Below, in pieces: positions 17,731 to 28,784 of a DNA stretch of 64,000 nt. The stretch comes from Prorocentrum cordatum. Taxonomy: Eukaryota; Sar; Dinophyceae; Prorocentrales; Prorocentraceae. The stretch lies in the NCBI GenBank assembly GCA_963575745.1, contig CAUYUJ010006524.1, forward strand, positions 444,920-508,919. The letters are read 5' to 3'. Within the stretch, counting starts at the first letter, position 1, and each line of letters opens with the position of its first letter. The notes beneath the pieces are model-generated. The model searched no databases. It was not told where the DNA came from and was given only the letters and a program-made list of their open reading frames with translations. The position numbers and the translations under genes were made by a program.

Positions 17731-20343
17731 GTGATGAGAGAGGCCGCTCGTTTCGCGAGAGACGCTATGATCATTCGATCGCCGTCGCAAATTTGCACGA
17801 GATGGATGATTACCAAATCGATCGGTCGTGCCGTTTGGAGACAGGATGTTCGTCTCGCCCGTCGTCTCCAGAATGCTCGCGAACTCGGTCGCCGTCACAT
17901 CGAGATCGACCCGTTGAATCTGGAGGTTATCCTTGTGGAACAGGAGGCGTTTACGGCACTCACCAACGAGCTCAACTTGAGCTTGAACCTGTCGGCCCAG
18001 GCCCGTCTCACCGCCCAACTTCGCCAATTCGAACATCAAGTGCGTGCCAAACTTAAACGACGTCTCCGAGGGCTCGAACGCCGTGGGGAGCTTTGGATCC
18101 CGATCGATCGAAAGTTGTGTCTCCAGGGGCTGTAGATCCAGGACAACACGAAGACAGACCCCCATGATATGTTAGACGGGTTGGCGCAGGAGTGGGCACC
18201 AGTTTTTAGAGCCAAGGAGATATACCTGACAGCGGTCGAGCAGTACCTATCTCGCTTTGCGGCGCAAGCCGATTTGCTCGACTGGCCTTTGCCAGATGCC
18301 CGCGTGACCCGTCGCAAGCTCGACCATGCGCCCGCTCGTGCTGCAGGCCCCGACGGCTTGCACTACCAGGCGTCGAGGTATCAACCGTTCGGAGACATCG
18401 TTCTAGAGGAAGCGTTCCGATGGTGTCTGGCAGGTCTTCCGATGCTTTACGGATTCAACGACCTGAGAGGAGTGTGGATCCCGAAGGACCCAGAGGCCAA
18501 CGAGGACGGGATCATCGCTTGTGAGGCCCTTCAGACGCGCCCGTTTGGTATGAAAAACTGGGATGTCCAAGTTTTAACCGCGGTGTGTATCTCGGGGTTT
18601 TCCCGTAGGCTGCCTGAGTTTATCGATCCCGACCAGAGAGGTTTGATCCCGGGGCGAAACTTCGGTTTGAATGTGCTGGAATTGGACACTGCCTCCAAGA
18701 TCACTGGTTTGAAACCTAGGGTCGAGATCCGAAGGCTGCTGCTGGCAACGTTTGATTTTGGCCAAGCCTTTCCTACGATTTCCCAGGAGTGGATATTCCT
18801 CTCTCTCTCTCTCGTCCTTGCGGCTGCCTCCCCTCTCTTACTCTTCCTCAAACTGATCTATGAGAGTGTCAACTGCGTAGGCCTGGTCTCGTTCGCAAGT
18901 CGGCTTCTGTTTGTGATCACATCGGGGGATGATACAGGGATGCCCAGCCTCGGAGGCCCTTTACTCGATAGCGTCACACCCATGCATGCAGCATGTTCGG
19001 TCCTTGATTGTGCCCCCAGGCCGCGGAGAGGTTAAAGCTTGCGCTGGCGATGTAGGAGCATGCCTCTCTCAGATCACGGTTCTTCGTTTGTTGTTGGTGG
19101 TGTTTCGAGCGGCTCGCCGTGCCGCCTCTCTTTGTCTGAAGTACAAAAAGTGTTGTCTGGTGCCGCTTTCTGCCCCGTGCACGCCTGAAATGATAGCTGA
19201 CATTCGTTCGTGGCTGTGCGCCGAGCTCCCAGAGTGGGCATTAGCCAGTCAGTGAAGTACCTGGGTGTAGTGATAGGTCCGTCGTCGTCTGAGCAGTCGC
19301 GGGTCGCCCAGCAAGAATGTACAAGTTGCGTGCTGCCACAGTCCTTTCGTGCATATCCCAACATGTCCTGCCCCCCTCCTTCGATCGCGCCGAACATGCG
19401 CGCCTTGCTCGTGTCCTCTCCATCCCTCATTGCTCTCTCACGCGCAGCGACTGCTTTAATTTTGATTCGTGGGGAGGACCACCCCTTACCAGCTGTCTTG
19501 TGGTCAATCTAGCATCCCTCATGGGATGTGCTTTCCGCGCGCTCGCCACCTGGCCGCGGTTGTACGATGCATTGTATGACGAAGCTTTGCTGTCGCTACC
19601 GTTTGTCAAAGTTATAGCAGGGCAGCTCTCGCCTGACTTTTGGGACACACCGCAAATGGTGTCCCTTGTCAGGGAAGCGGCGCGAGGATTCCCGAGCTTC
19701 CCTGCGCGGGCCGAGGGCGGCCGCGCTGGGGGACAGTGCGAAGATTCTGGATGGCCCTCGATCCAAGTTGCAGCGAACCGTTGCCCGCGAACTCAAGGTG
19801 CACATCTTTGCAGCGCGGTTGCACCGGACGTTCCAGTCTAGGCTCTTGAGCTGGTTCCCAGAGTGTCGGCCTGCCATCTTACAGATTCGATGGCCAGAGA
19901 CCCAGGCCGCCGTCCGTTCTTTCCCGAGCCCATGGGTTACGGCGTGGATCAAAGCCACGTCGGGTGCCTGGAAGACGGGCCGAATATTTCAAGACCGAGA
20001 GAGCGTTTGTATTCTCGGCTGCAGGGTGCCAGACAGCACTTCCCACTACCTCTCCTGCCCCGTGTTACTCGATCTCCTGGCCTCGGTGTTTGGTGGTGAC
20101 CTCCTTCCGTGCGTGATGTCCCGCCTTGGTCCCCTTGGCTCGTCGAGTGCGCTGTTCAAGATCACCGCCGTCGCTCATGCGGGGAGGTCCTGCCACGCGC
20201 GCGGGCTGCTCGCCGCAGGCGTGTCAGAAGGGCGGCCGCCGCGAGGGCGGCGGCCGACGAGAGCGCGCAGTAGGTGGACATGGCCCGCCGCCTACGCGCC
20301 AGGAGGAGAAGAAGAAGAAGAAGAACGAGGAGCTAGATGTTGA
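17731..20343 (+). pseudogene. Decayed LINE-type reverse transcriptase
   Basis: The reading frame must be followed through frames 1-1-2-1-3-1. An in-frame TAG at ~18133 separates an N-terminal helical part from RT motifs in the same frame. Seen in frame 1 are AAGPDGLHY (~18345), DQRGLIPGRN (~18630) and the motif A region LLATFDFGQAF (~18740-18780). Motif B (GMIQGCPASEALYSIA, ~18925-18970) and motif C (ACAGDVGACL, ~19035-19065) are in frame 2. KYLGVVIGP (~19255) is back in frame 1. The C-terminus (~20005-20060) has a Cys-Cys-His-Cys-like cluster, CILGCRVPDSTSHYLSC. The motif C aspartate pair is reduced to GD. At least four frameshifts, one nonsense codon and a lost catalytic residue make it non-functional. 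The family is non-LTR retrotransposon; the clade cannot be fixed by eye. Confidence 0.8.
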
Positions 20344-20345
20344 TG

Positions 20346-21600
20346 AGAGGTTGGGGAGGAAGAGACCGCAGAAGTTCTAGACCTCCCAAGCGGGGTTCGC
20401 AGGATCGCGCCGCATCGCCCTGAAAGCTTTTCGCCGCGCTTTCGGCGCATATGCATCGCCGCGTCGACGTGGGGCCGGATTTCGCCCGCGCCGACGGCGA
20501 CTATGTATGCGTCGCCAGCGTCGCCGACGCATCGGCGATGCATCGCCGATGCGAGGCGACCCTCCGCCCCCATCTACTCGGACCTCTAGGGGCGGAGGAG
20601 GGGGAGAAAGAGGAGGGGGAGAAGGAGGAGGATATGGATTGGGCGGAGAAAGAAGATGAAGAGGAATAACAGTTGCAGGGAGGATGACAAACCACAGCCT
20701 CTCGAGAGACCGAACCCTGCGCAACTGCGATTTACGCGCGGGCCTCGCGCTCGCATTGCTGCGGGGCGTAGGAGACGAGAGGGCATGCGACCGTAGCTGG
20801 AGCTCATATATGCTGCATGTAACGCGCGCGGCACGCGCCGAATTAGAGTTGGACATTGGCGAGACCAGAGGGTCTCTCTGCATGGCGCAGCCCCGTCCTC
20901 GGCCCTCCTGGCCCTCCTTTGCCCTCTCTCCTGCGCCGGTGTCATTTCGCTCGAGGCTCGTTGGGGGCCTTGGGATTTTTTCTCGGGGTGGCCGGGCGGG
21001 GCCATATAGCGCGCCTGCGCCGCCCCGGCCCTAAAGGGCCAGACAGGCGCGAGGCACGGCGCCGCGAGGCGGCGGGCTGTCGAGAGGCTGCGAGCAGCCG
21101 CGGAGCAGGAGAGGCCGAGGAACGCGGGGCTTCAGATGAGGCCGCTGGACACTCCTCGAACGCAGCGTCGCGACAGCCGTCTTCGCAGCGCCCGCGTGGC
21201 TAGGTGCGCCCCTGGGCGTCGGGCTCTGCGCGGGCCCCGCTGCGGCGGCCGCCCGCCGAGGGCCCGAGATGGGCCGCGCTCGAGCTGATAATGGCGAGGG
21301 CGACGGCCGAGGAGAAGGCGGCGCGGATGCGGGTCCTGCGGGTCCAGACGGCCCGCCGAGCTGCGCCGCCGAGGACGGCGACGCGCCGCCAGCCTCCGCA
21401 GGCCGCGTCGCGCAGATCGCAGATCCCGAGGAGGCGGCGACCCCGCCCTGGAGGGGCCCCTGGCCACGAGTCCGCCGCCGGCCATGGCCGACGCCGGCGG
21501 GCGCCCCCGGGGCCCCGGTGAGCCGACAGGGGCTGACCGGGCCAACTCCCCGGCGCCGGCCCTGGACCCGCCGGCGCACCTGGACAAACGGACACTATTC
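20346..21600. other. No gene seen
   Basis: GC-rich sequence with a short GA-rich run at 20590-20670. Long open frames on both strands around 21030-21600 are Arg/Ala/Gly-rich with no domain signature. Confidence 0.45.
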
Positions 21601-21601
21601 G

Positions 21602-21767
21602 CAGGAGGGGGAAAGAACACACAGACACCATGAATCATCGACCCCCGGGGACACGTGGGAAAATATAGGAACTGGGGGGGAAGGCGGAACTCCAGAACGT
21701 TTGAAAAAAAAAGTGGTGGGGCTCCTGGGATTTGCGCTCATGTATTCGCGTGTCCCTGGGCCCCTTC
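21602..21767 (+). mobile_element. Family B dispersed element, copy 1
   Basis: A ~165-bp block sharing ordered words with 27934-28082 and 51191-51341: CAGGAGGGGG, ACACAGACACA, ATCATCGACCCCC, GGAAAATATAGGAA, a G-run, CCAGAA, CTGGGATTTGCG and GTGTCCCTGGGCCCCTT. There is no coding capacity. Weakly inverted ends (AGGAGGGGGA and TCCCTGGGCCCCT) hint at a MITE. Confidence 0.65.
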
Positions 21768-21983
21768 ATATCATTACTGACGCTATTCGGACAGCGCCCA
21801 GCGGGCGCCCCTGAGCAGCGGGCGGCGAAGGCGCTCCGCAGGGGGCGCCTCGCCCGAGCCCCGCGGCCAGGGCTGGGGGCGGAAACGCCGCAGCCCCCCC
21901 GCCGCTGCCATAGGAGTTTTCGCCAGGGGGAGGGCAAAGCACGCCGCTGGAGGATCCGACGCGCCAAGGGCCACCTCACGAAA

Positions 21984-22465
21984 GGTCGACTGAGCAGCAG
22001 TTGGACGCCATGTCGGTGGTCAACTCGCGCGACGAGGCAGCGCGCCAAGTGGTCAGGCGAGCGCGTCGGGCATGCTCTCGGGGCTCTGCTTCGTCAGCTT
22101 CTATCCTTCCTCATGGGCATGGTCGGCACCATGTGTTATTACTTCTTCGGCGCCTACTGGGTCGAGCTACAGTGGATGGCCATGGGTCTCATGGGCGTTG
22201 GAATCATCCCGGGCTCGGCAACTGTCCTCAAGTCGTGGTTATTACCCAGTAGTGGGGCTACTGCGCTTACATCGCGACTACGGTGCGAGGGTTTGCAAAG
22301 GGCAGCAAGTCTTGGCACGGCGCGAAAGCGGCGCTGGAAGCAGACCCAGGAGCCGCCATTGCAAGGAGCGGGCCCGCGGAGGCTGCAGCGGTCGACGAAC
22401 AGTTCGCGAAGAACGAGGCGCGGGCGAGAGGAGGAACAGCTGAGAAAATGATGCCAAAGGACCCC
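21984..22465 (+). pseudogene. Unrecognised membrane-protein-like fragment, frame-shifted
   Basis: Three consecutive protein-like stretches lie in different frames. QLDAMSVVNSRDEAARQVV is in frame 2 (~21990-22055). VGHALGALLRQLLSFLMGMV, then GTMCYYFFGAYWVELQWMAM and GLMGVGIIPG, are in frame 3 (~22065-22220). YCAYIATTVRGFAKGSKSWHG and an Ala/Glu-rich helix are in frame 2 (~22260-22460). The middle part is hydrophobic enough for one or two membrane segments. A TAG separates the last two in frame 2. It could be a decayed gene, a retroposed fragment or part of a transposon protein. I do not recognise the family. Confidence 0.4.
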
Positions 22466-22486
22466 ATCATCCGATCAGGCGGCTCA

Positions 22487-22650
22487 GTGGCCCCTTGGCG
22501 GTTGCAGGTGGGTTGCCCCATTTGCCACGCGGCCTGCGCGCGCCCCCTTGTTGGCGCGCCATGCAATGCGCCCGCGCGCGCGCCCCCTTGGTGGATTCTG
22601 TTTTGCCCGCAACCGGATCGTCGCCACATTGGCATGGAAATTCTTTACGC
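22487..22650 (+). repeat. ~150-bp satellite, isolated unit
   Basis: Contains CAGTGGCCCCTTGGCGGTTG, a GGCGCGCCATGCAATGCGCC-like core and GATCGTCGCCACATTGGCATGGAA, the same ordered words as the array at 23872-25150. It is separated from that array by two unrelated tandem arrays. Confidence 0.6.
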
Positions 22651-22850
22651 TTCGCGTATCCCCACCAGCCCATCTCACAGCAGCAACTCTTGCGAAGCAT
22701 GCCGACAGTCGTGTTTTTCAGGCGTGCGTCCGCTTGGCCACGCATATCTCCCCTGTTCCTCCTTCCTCCCGCCTCCTTGTACAGCCTCATTGTGGGGGGA
22801 GCGGGAGAAGGACGAGGCGGAGGAGGAGGGAGAGAAAGCGCTCCTCGTGA

Positions 22851-23253
22851 TTTGAGTCGTTTGGGGTTTCTCGTCCTGGTGTGAGTCGTTCGGGGCCTTC
22901 TTCCTGGTGTGAGTCGTTCGGGCTCTTCGTGGTGTGAGTCGTTCGGGCTCTTCGTCCTGGTGTGAGTCGTTCGGGCTTCTCGTGGTGTGAGTTGTTCGGG
23001 CCCCTCATCCTGGTGTGAGTCGTTCGGGCCCCTCCTCCTGGTGTGACTCGTTCGGGCTCCTCGTGGTGTGAGTCGTTCGGGGCCCGCGTCGTGGTGTGAG
23101 TCGTTCGGGCTCCTCGTGGTGTGAGTCGTTCGGGCGCCTCGTCCTGGTGTGAGTCGTTCGGGCCCCTCCTTGTGGTGTGAGTCGTTCGGGCTCTTCGTGG
23201 TGTGAGTCGTTCGGGCCCCTCGTCCTGGTGTGAGTCGTTCGGGCTCCTCGTGG
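22851..23253 (+). repeat. ~26-bp tandem array (GTGTGAGTCGTTCGGG)
   Basis: About fifteen units of 23-29 bp, each with GTGTGAGTCGTTCGGG followed by a variable CYCCTCGTCCTG-type tail. Read on the minus strand it gives a repetitive RTTHTxxSPNDSH-like peptide, which I treat as an artefact of the repeat. Confidence 0.9.
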
Positions 23254-23470
23254 GGCCTCTTGGGGGCCTCTTGGAGGCCTCTTGGGGCCTCTTGGGGGCC
23301 TCTTGGGGGCCTCTTGGGGGCCTCTTGGGGGCCTCTTGGGGGCCTCTTGGGGGCCTCTTGGGGCCTCTTGGGGGCCTTGGGGGCCTCTTGGGGGCCTCTT
23401 GGAGGCCTCTTGGAGGCCTCTTGGGAGGCTCCTGGGGGCCTCTTGGGGCCATCTTGGGGCCTCTTGCGAC
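23254..23470 (+). repeat. 12-mer tandem array (CCTCTTGGGGGC)
   Basis: About eighteen near-perfect CCTCTTGGGGGC units abut the preceding 26-bp array. Diverged copies of the same word occur at 14.5-15.1, 28.8-29.4, 31.6-33.7 and 53.3-53.5 kb. The minus-strand translation is a repetitive RPPRGPQEAPK-type peptide and is not counted as a gene. Confidence 0.9.
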
Positions 23471-23870
23471 CTCCTCTGAAGCGCAAAGGAGCGCTGCCCC
23501 CTGAGAAGGACAAAATGAGCCCAAAGCCTTCGTACAATCAATGATTTTACTATGAAGGCAGATGAGCGCGGCCCCCTCAGGAGGCCAAAATGGGGCCAAA
23601 ACCGTAGTACAATCAATGATTTTGGCTTCCAAGAAGAGGAGAGGGGCCTATCTCCGTCCCCCCATCGGGGCCAGAATCCTCGTGAGGGTCGTCGTTTTTT
23701 AGCCTTCCCAGGAGTCGGAAAAGACCCCTCCAACGACCCGCGAAACCCCCTCTCCAGGTCCAGGGGGAGGGGGTAGGGGGAGGGGTAAACCCTTCCCCGA
23801 AGGGGAAGAAGGGGGGTTGAGGACAGAGCGGGCTCTCTAAACCACTCACGCCCAAAGGGCTGGTGGGATT
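23471..23870. other. Spacer between tandem arrays
   Basis: Two related blocks around 23520-23560 and 23580-23640 both contain TACAATCAATGATTTT. The same word sits in the 356-bp repeat units at 32.7-33.1 kb and near 14.88 kb. No gene is seen. Confidence 0.45.
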
Positions 23871-23871
23871 C

Positions 23872-25150
23872 ATGTCGCCCCTTGGCAGTTGCCGGTTGGA
23901 TTTCCCTTTTGACACGTGGCCAAGGCGTGTCCGCATGTTGGTGCTCCATGCAAAGCGCCTGCGCGCGCGCTCGAGTGGTAGTTCTTGCGTTGTCCACCGC
24001 CGTATTGGCCTGGAACCTCAGGTGGTCTCTCGGTTGCTGCCGATTGAAATTCCCGCTTAAGACGCGGCCAGTCTGCGTCCGCCAGTGCATGCCCCATGCA
24101 ATGCGCCTGCGAGCGCGCTCGCGCGTGCGCTCGCTAGGTAGTTCCTGTATTGTCCGCCGTCCGATCGCCGCCAATGTCGGCCTGGAAGCTCGAGTGGCCC
24201 CTTAGCTGTTACCAAGTGGATCTCCCGCTTCGCATGCGGCCCGTGCGTGTCCGCATGCTGGTGCGCCACAACAAATGCCGCCGCGCGGGATTGATGGTTG
24301 CTGTGCTCCGTGCAATAGGATCGCCGCCATTCAGAGCCTCGAATCATCAGGGGTAACTCGGGTCAGGGATAACTCGGGTTCGTTTTTCGGGAATCCAAAC
24401 CCGAGTTACCCCGGACCCGAGCTACCCCGGATAACTCGGGCGTCCAGAGCCCCGAATCATCAGGGGTAACTCGGGTCAGGGCTAACTCGGGTTCCTTTTT
24501 CGGGAATCCAAACCCGAGTTACCCTGGACCCGAGTTACCCCGGATAACTCGGGCGCCCAAGCCATGCTGGCCCGGAAGCTCAAATGGCCCCGTAGCGGTT
24601 GCAGATCCGATTTCCAATGTAACGAGCGGCCTGTGCGCGTCCGCCTGCTGGTGCGCCATACAATGCGTCTACGCGCGCGCCCGATTGGCGGTGTTTATCT
24701 TGTCCGAAGTAGGATCGCCGCTATGTTGGTCTGGAAGCGCACGTTGATCCTTTTCAGGTGGCCGATTGGATTTCCCATTTGACATGCGGCCTGTACGTGC
24801 ACGTGTGGTGGTGCGCCAATCCATGCGTTTACACGCACCTGCTTGGTGGTTGCAGATGGGATGTTCCGCTCAACGTGCGGCCTGTACGTGTCCGCCTGCT
24901 ATGGCCATACTATGTGCTTACCCGCGCGTTCGCTCGGTGGTTTATGCAGTGTCCGCAAGGGGATCGCCGCCAAGTTGGTTTGGAATCGCATGTGGCCCTC
25001 TGCCGATGCCGCTTGGATTTTCTGGTGGTTTCCTTTTTACCCGCAAGAGGATCGCCGTCAAAGTGGCCTGGGAACTCAAGTGGCCCCTTAGCGGCATGAA
25101 GCTTGTATGTGTCCGCCTGTTGTTGCTCCGTGCCGTGCGCCTACACGCGC
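23872..25150 (+). repeat. ~150-bp satellite array, diverged
   Basis: Roughly seven diverged units recur at ~140-180 bp. Shared words: GTGGCCCCTTAGC, GGTTGCAGATTGGATTTCCC-like, CGTGTCCGCCTGCTGGTGCG, a CATGCAATGCGCCTGCGCGC-like core and AGGATCGCCGCCA. Some units are truncated. The 113-bp duplication at 24333-24557 interrupts the array. Confidence 0.7.
24333..24557 (+). repeat. 113-bp tandem duplication rich in palindromes
   Basis: Two units (24333-24445 and 24446-24557) differ at only a few positions. Each contains AACTCGGGTT and AACCCGAGTT as inverted arms around a T-run, plus further GGGTAACTCGGGT / ACCCGAGTTACCC copies, so each unit can fold back on itself in several ways. Confidence 0.85.
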
Positions 25151-25159
25151 GCGCTCGTT

Positions 25160-25735
25160 TGCAGGGGGGGATCACGAAAACGAGGCAGTCCTTTAACGGG
25201 CATTTCGTTTGGGTCCAACGTATTTGGTGGAGCACGTTTATGATGTGTTTCGTGACGGCTTTGTTTTCGTGCCAAAACATGTTAGACTATGTATAATGTT
25301 ATGTTTACCCCCGATTGCTGGAAGACGTGCCCGGATTAATTATAAGAGCCTATTGTAGAGCTTGATGGGAAAAAACGCAAAAAAAACGCCACACACCCAT
25401 CTCCAGCCGAGGACTCGTGTATAGCGCGCATGAGCAGAGAGCGCAGGGCTCGTAGAACCCGAGGGCAAAACGCAGAGATTGCAGGGTTTCCACGATCCCT
25501 TTAGGGCCGAGGTCAAGACGTAGAGTTTACATTCCCTCATGTGGGGTGGGAAAGGAAACTCGCGGAACAACTCACGCCCAGAGACTGGTGGGATTTCGTT
25601 GCACCCGTGTGGAAATGCAGGGATTGAGAGCTCGCATCAAATACAGCGTTAATTTTGTTTGCGTAGCCCTGTGCAGAACATTGTAGATCACCATGAATAT
25701 GTGAAATGACACCCAAGAAAACAATTCTGAATCTT
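25160..25735. other. No gene seen, lower GC
   Basis: A comparatively AT-richer stretch, with A-runs around 25370-25390. No coding or structural RNA feature could be supported. Confidence 0.45.
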
Positions 25736-25739
25736 TTTA

Positions 25740-25999
25740 CGGCTATAGGGATGTGGGGCTATAGAGCTATAGGACCATCGGGCTATAGCTCTATAGGTCT
25801 GTAGGACTATAGGACTGTAGGCATATAGAGTTATAGGGCTGCATGGCTGTATGGCGATATGAGCAATCAGGTCTTAGAGTATAGGGATATCAGGGTTATA
25901 GGGCTGTAGGGCGATTGGGCTATAGGGCTGTAGGGCTATAGGGCTATAAGGCTAGGGCTATAGGGCTATATAGGGCTATAGGGCTATAGGGCTATAGGG
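25740..25999 (+). repeat. CTATAGGG tandem repeat
   Basis: An irregular array of 8-9 bp units, mainly GGGCTATAG with GGGCTGTAG variants, which becomes more regular toward the right end. Confidence 0.9.
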
Positions 26000-26130
26000 C
26001 GACAGAACACCAGGGCACCCGGGCACTTCCGGGCACTCCCGGGCATCTCCGGGCACCCCTGGGCACCCGGGCACCCGGGCACCCCTGGGCACCCCTTGGC
26101 ACCCTTGGGCACCCGGGCGCCCGTGCAGAA
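26000..26130 (+). repeat. GGGCACCC short tandem repeat
   Basis: Units of 8-10 bp (GGGCACCC, GGGCACTTCC, GGGCACCCCT) directly follow the CTATAGGG array. Confidence 0.85.
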
Positions 26131-27930
26131 GGGCACCCAGTCCGGCCACCGAAATCGGCGACGAACCTCACCTAACCATATGACTCCGATACGACCCCTA
26201 CAGGCAAGCTTTGATTGGGGAACAACGGAACGCGAGGTCAAAAAGGCCGAGGTCAATACGCAAGGCTCCTTCACAACGTTGCCACCGCGTTCGTGCACCC
26301 ACAGTCTTGGGGCCAGGAGCGAACGACGTTGGTGAGAGTAACTAGCTACTCACGGCCCGCTGATACAGCTCGCCTCAGAGGACATCGGGCCACTGGCTCG
26401 CAAGTGCTCTTGTCTTGTCTTGTCTTGTCCGCCGCCGCGGCCGGGAGGCTCCCGCCGAGCCGCTTCCCCCCCCCCGCTTCGGCGCGGCCGCAGGCTCCCG
26501 ACGAGCCAGCGGCCCGCGGCGCGCCCGCGGCCGTCGCCCCGGCCAAGCAGGAGTGATCTGCCTGCCCGTGCGGCTGGCGATCCAGGCCCAGGCATCTTTG
26601 CTGCTCGCTTGGGGGACTTGGCTGCCCTGATGCGCCCGTTGCGAAGCGCAACACGTACCGTGTTCAGAACGTCCGTCCTGAGCGCGGTGCGTGTTGGCTC
26701 GGCGCGCGTTGGTCCACGTTTTGGCGAACGCATCGCGCCAGACCAACGCTTCCAGTCTACGTGTCGAGCTCCGTATCAATACGCCACGTGTTGCCAGAAG
26801 GCTCGGAAGTCCTCGGCCTTTTTGAGAAGTTGTTGTGCCTTCCCCGAAGACGTGGACAACTCTTCAGAAGTCGCGAAGGTTTCTGAGAAGCCCCCGCCTT
26901 CCGAGAAGGCCTTCTGCTTCTCACTTCCCCCCCTCGCTCGCCGCCGATAGACATCTCATCCGCTCGTTCGGGGGACCTTCCCAGGGCTCATTTCGGGCCG
27001 ACCGATCGGGGCCTCGATGTCGAGTTCGCCCGGCCCGAGCCGATTTGACTTCGGTCTCTCCCGGCAATGCGATGCGGCCCGAGGGCTGCACGGTGCGGTT
27101 GTGCATGCTGGCGAAGCCGACCCGGTGCGATCTCGGCCCTGCGCCGATGGAGCCCGATCTGATGCACATCCCGACTCGATGCGATGTCCTGATTCGGTGC
27201 TGATTGATCATGTTTCTGTGGCCCACCAGGTGGATCTCTTAGATTCTACCCATCGGTCGTTGAAAGTAGATATTTTTCGATTCCCATATTTCCATCTCCT
27301 TTAGGTGCCTGCCTCCTTCAATGATCGACTGGCTTCTCCTTTCTCGTCCTCCTCAGGGGGCGGGCGGACACCCAATCTACTTTCAACGCCTTCCTACTAT
27401 GTCTTCCGACCGCCGGGCAGTTTGACTCTAATTGATTCAGTTCAGGGTCGACTCAAGTCGACGGACGTTTTCAGGCAGCATCGACGCATGAGTGGAGCGA
27501 GTGGCTCGATGCAGGTGCCCAGAACGAGCACCTAAAACATCCCGCGGACTGATTGGCCTAATCCCGCTGGGACGGAACGCTGCCTACAGGGAAGGGGTCA
27601 AGGCCTTCGGGGCCCACGGATGGAACAAACATCGGATCATCCGGTGTTTCTCCTCCTGTCCTCCAAGGCCGCCAAGTCCCCCTTTTTTCCCCCTACTGCA
27701 CGCCGGCCAATTCGCCTCTCCGTCGCCCCTGATCGCTGGCCGCTGGAGCAGCACTTCTGCCTCGCCGCCGACGTGAAAAAGTTTGGGGGGAATTGTCGAA
27801 GACGCCTGCGGCGAACCGCCGACGCCCCCAGACGTCAGATCCAGGCGTCGCAGAGCACTTCGCTGTGGCCGATGTTTTGCTTCCACGCTCGCGGCCTCAG
27901 GAGGCCGCTCCTTCAGATCTGCAGGGCCGT
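26131..27930. other. No gene seen; contains relics of two repeat families
   Basis: No coding region is supported. At 26794-26950 a block rich in CAGAAGG/TTCTGAGAAG words and ending CGCCGCCGAT resembles 60785-60942 (family E). Near 27785-27830 the words GTCGAAGACGCCTGCGGCG and CGACGCCCCCAGA match a decayed family C hairpin. Confidence 0.45.
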
Positions 27931-27933
27931 CAT

Positions 27934-28082
27934 CAGGAGGTGATTAAACCCACAGACACAATCGTCGATCCCCAGGAATACATTGGAAAATCTGGGACGC
28001 GTGGGGGAAGACGAAAATCCAGAAACTATACGGAAATACTGGGATTTGCGTCGATATATTTGTGGGTCCCTGGGCCTCTTCA
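27934..28082 (+). mobile_element. Family B dispersed element, copy 2
   Basis: A ~149-bp copy with CAGGAGGTGA, CACAGACACAATCGTCGATC, CCCAGGAA, GGGGGAAGACGAAAATCCAG, CTGGGATTTGCG and GGGTCCCTGGGCCTCTT in the family order. Confidence 0.7.
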
Positions 28083-28390
28083 CGTCAACAAAATTGACTT
28101 TTGATGAGGAGCTGGCCTCGGGGACTGTGTCGAGATCCCTGGGCGCCCACGTCACGAAAGAATGTCTAAGTCGGAGCGGGGAGGTATTGAAGGCTTCTCG
28201 TGTCGTCTTGGTGCCATCGTTGGCCATCCTGGCGCCCTCTCGGCGGCGCCTTGGTGGTGTCTGTGGTCGTAGGAGCAGTCGAGAGATTCTCGTGGCTCGG
28301 CGCCAGCGGCCGAAGGGCCCTGTGGAGAGCCTTTCGAGCGGGCCCGAGGCACCCGACAACTCAGCACGCCGAGCAACCCTGTGGTGAACC

Positions 28391-28444
28391 GGCAGGGGGC
28401 GGAGGATCGAAGACGCCTACGGCAAATCATCGCCGCCCCCTGCC
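28391..28444. repeat. Family C 54-bp hairpin repeat, copy 1
   Basis: Perfect 12-bp inverted ends (GGCAGGGGGCGG and CCGCCCCCTGCC) flank a 30-bp core containing ATCGAAGACGCCTACGGC. The same core and similar arms occur at 32131-32181, and a decayed copy lies near 27785-27830. Confidence 0.75.
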
Positions 28445-28445
28445 T

Positions 28446-28780
28446 TTTCGAGGGAATCCAAGCACAGACAGGCGCGTGGATTAACAACGGGTCCTGCTTC
28501 CATTCAAAATCGACGCGTCCCATCGCCAAATCAAGCGTTTGGGCTTGATGCTTCGTTGGTTGATTTCCCCGTTGCGTGGATCTGACGCACACGCGCCCGA
28601 TCCACGGATCTGTATAATCAATATCCGTGCGTGCCTGGAATTATTGCCGCCCCCTGCCCTTATGCGATAGCGCAGGACGCCTGCAGTCAATGTCAGAGCA
28701 ATCTACAACTCGTAGGATTGTGGTGGGATCCTGGTTCTCTGAAATGTTGTCCGATCGACTCGGGGAGAGCACGTGGTCCA
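28446..28780. other. No gene seen
   Basis: Unremarkable sequence. At 28650-28665 it contains GCCGCCCCCTGCCC, the same word as the right arm of family C, without a matching left arm nearby. Confidence 0.4.
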
Positions 28781-28784
28781 GCGA

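Noticed and set aside
23575-23605. Minus-strand CCCCATTTTGGCCTC resembling the spliced leader
   Set aside because: The upstream half of the leader does not match, and the sequence belongs to a repeat block.
22467-24174. Long minus-strand frames encoding ARTTHTT and GPQEAPKRPPR repeats
   Set aside because: They are direct readings of the 26-bp and 12-mer tandem arrays; no unique domain is present.
22787-25150. Regular tandem units considered as a CRISPR array
   Set aside because: There are no unique spacers between identical repeats; the units are contiguous diverged satellites in a eukaryotic context.
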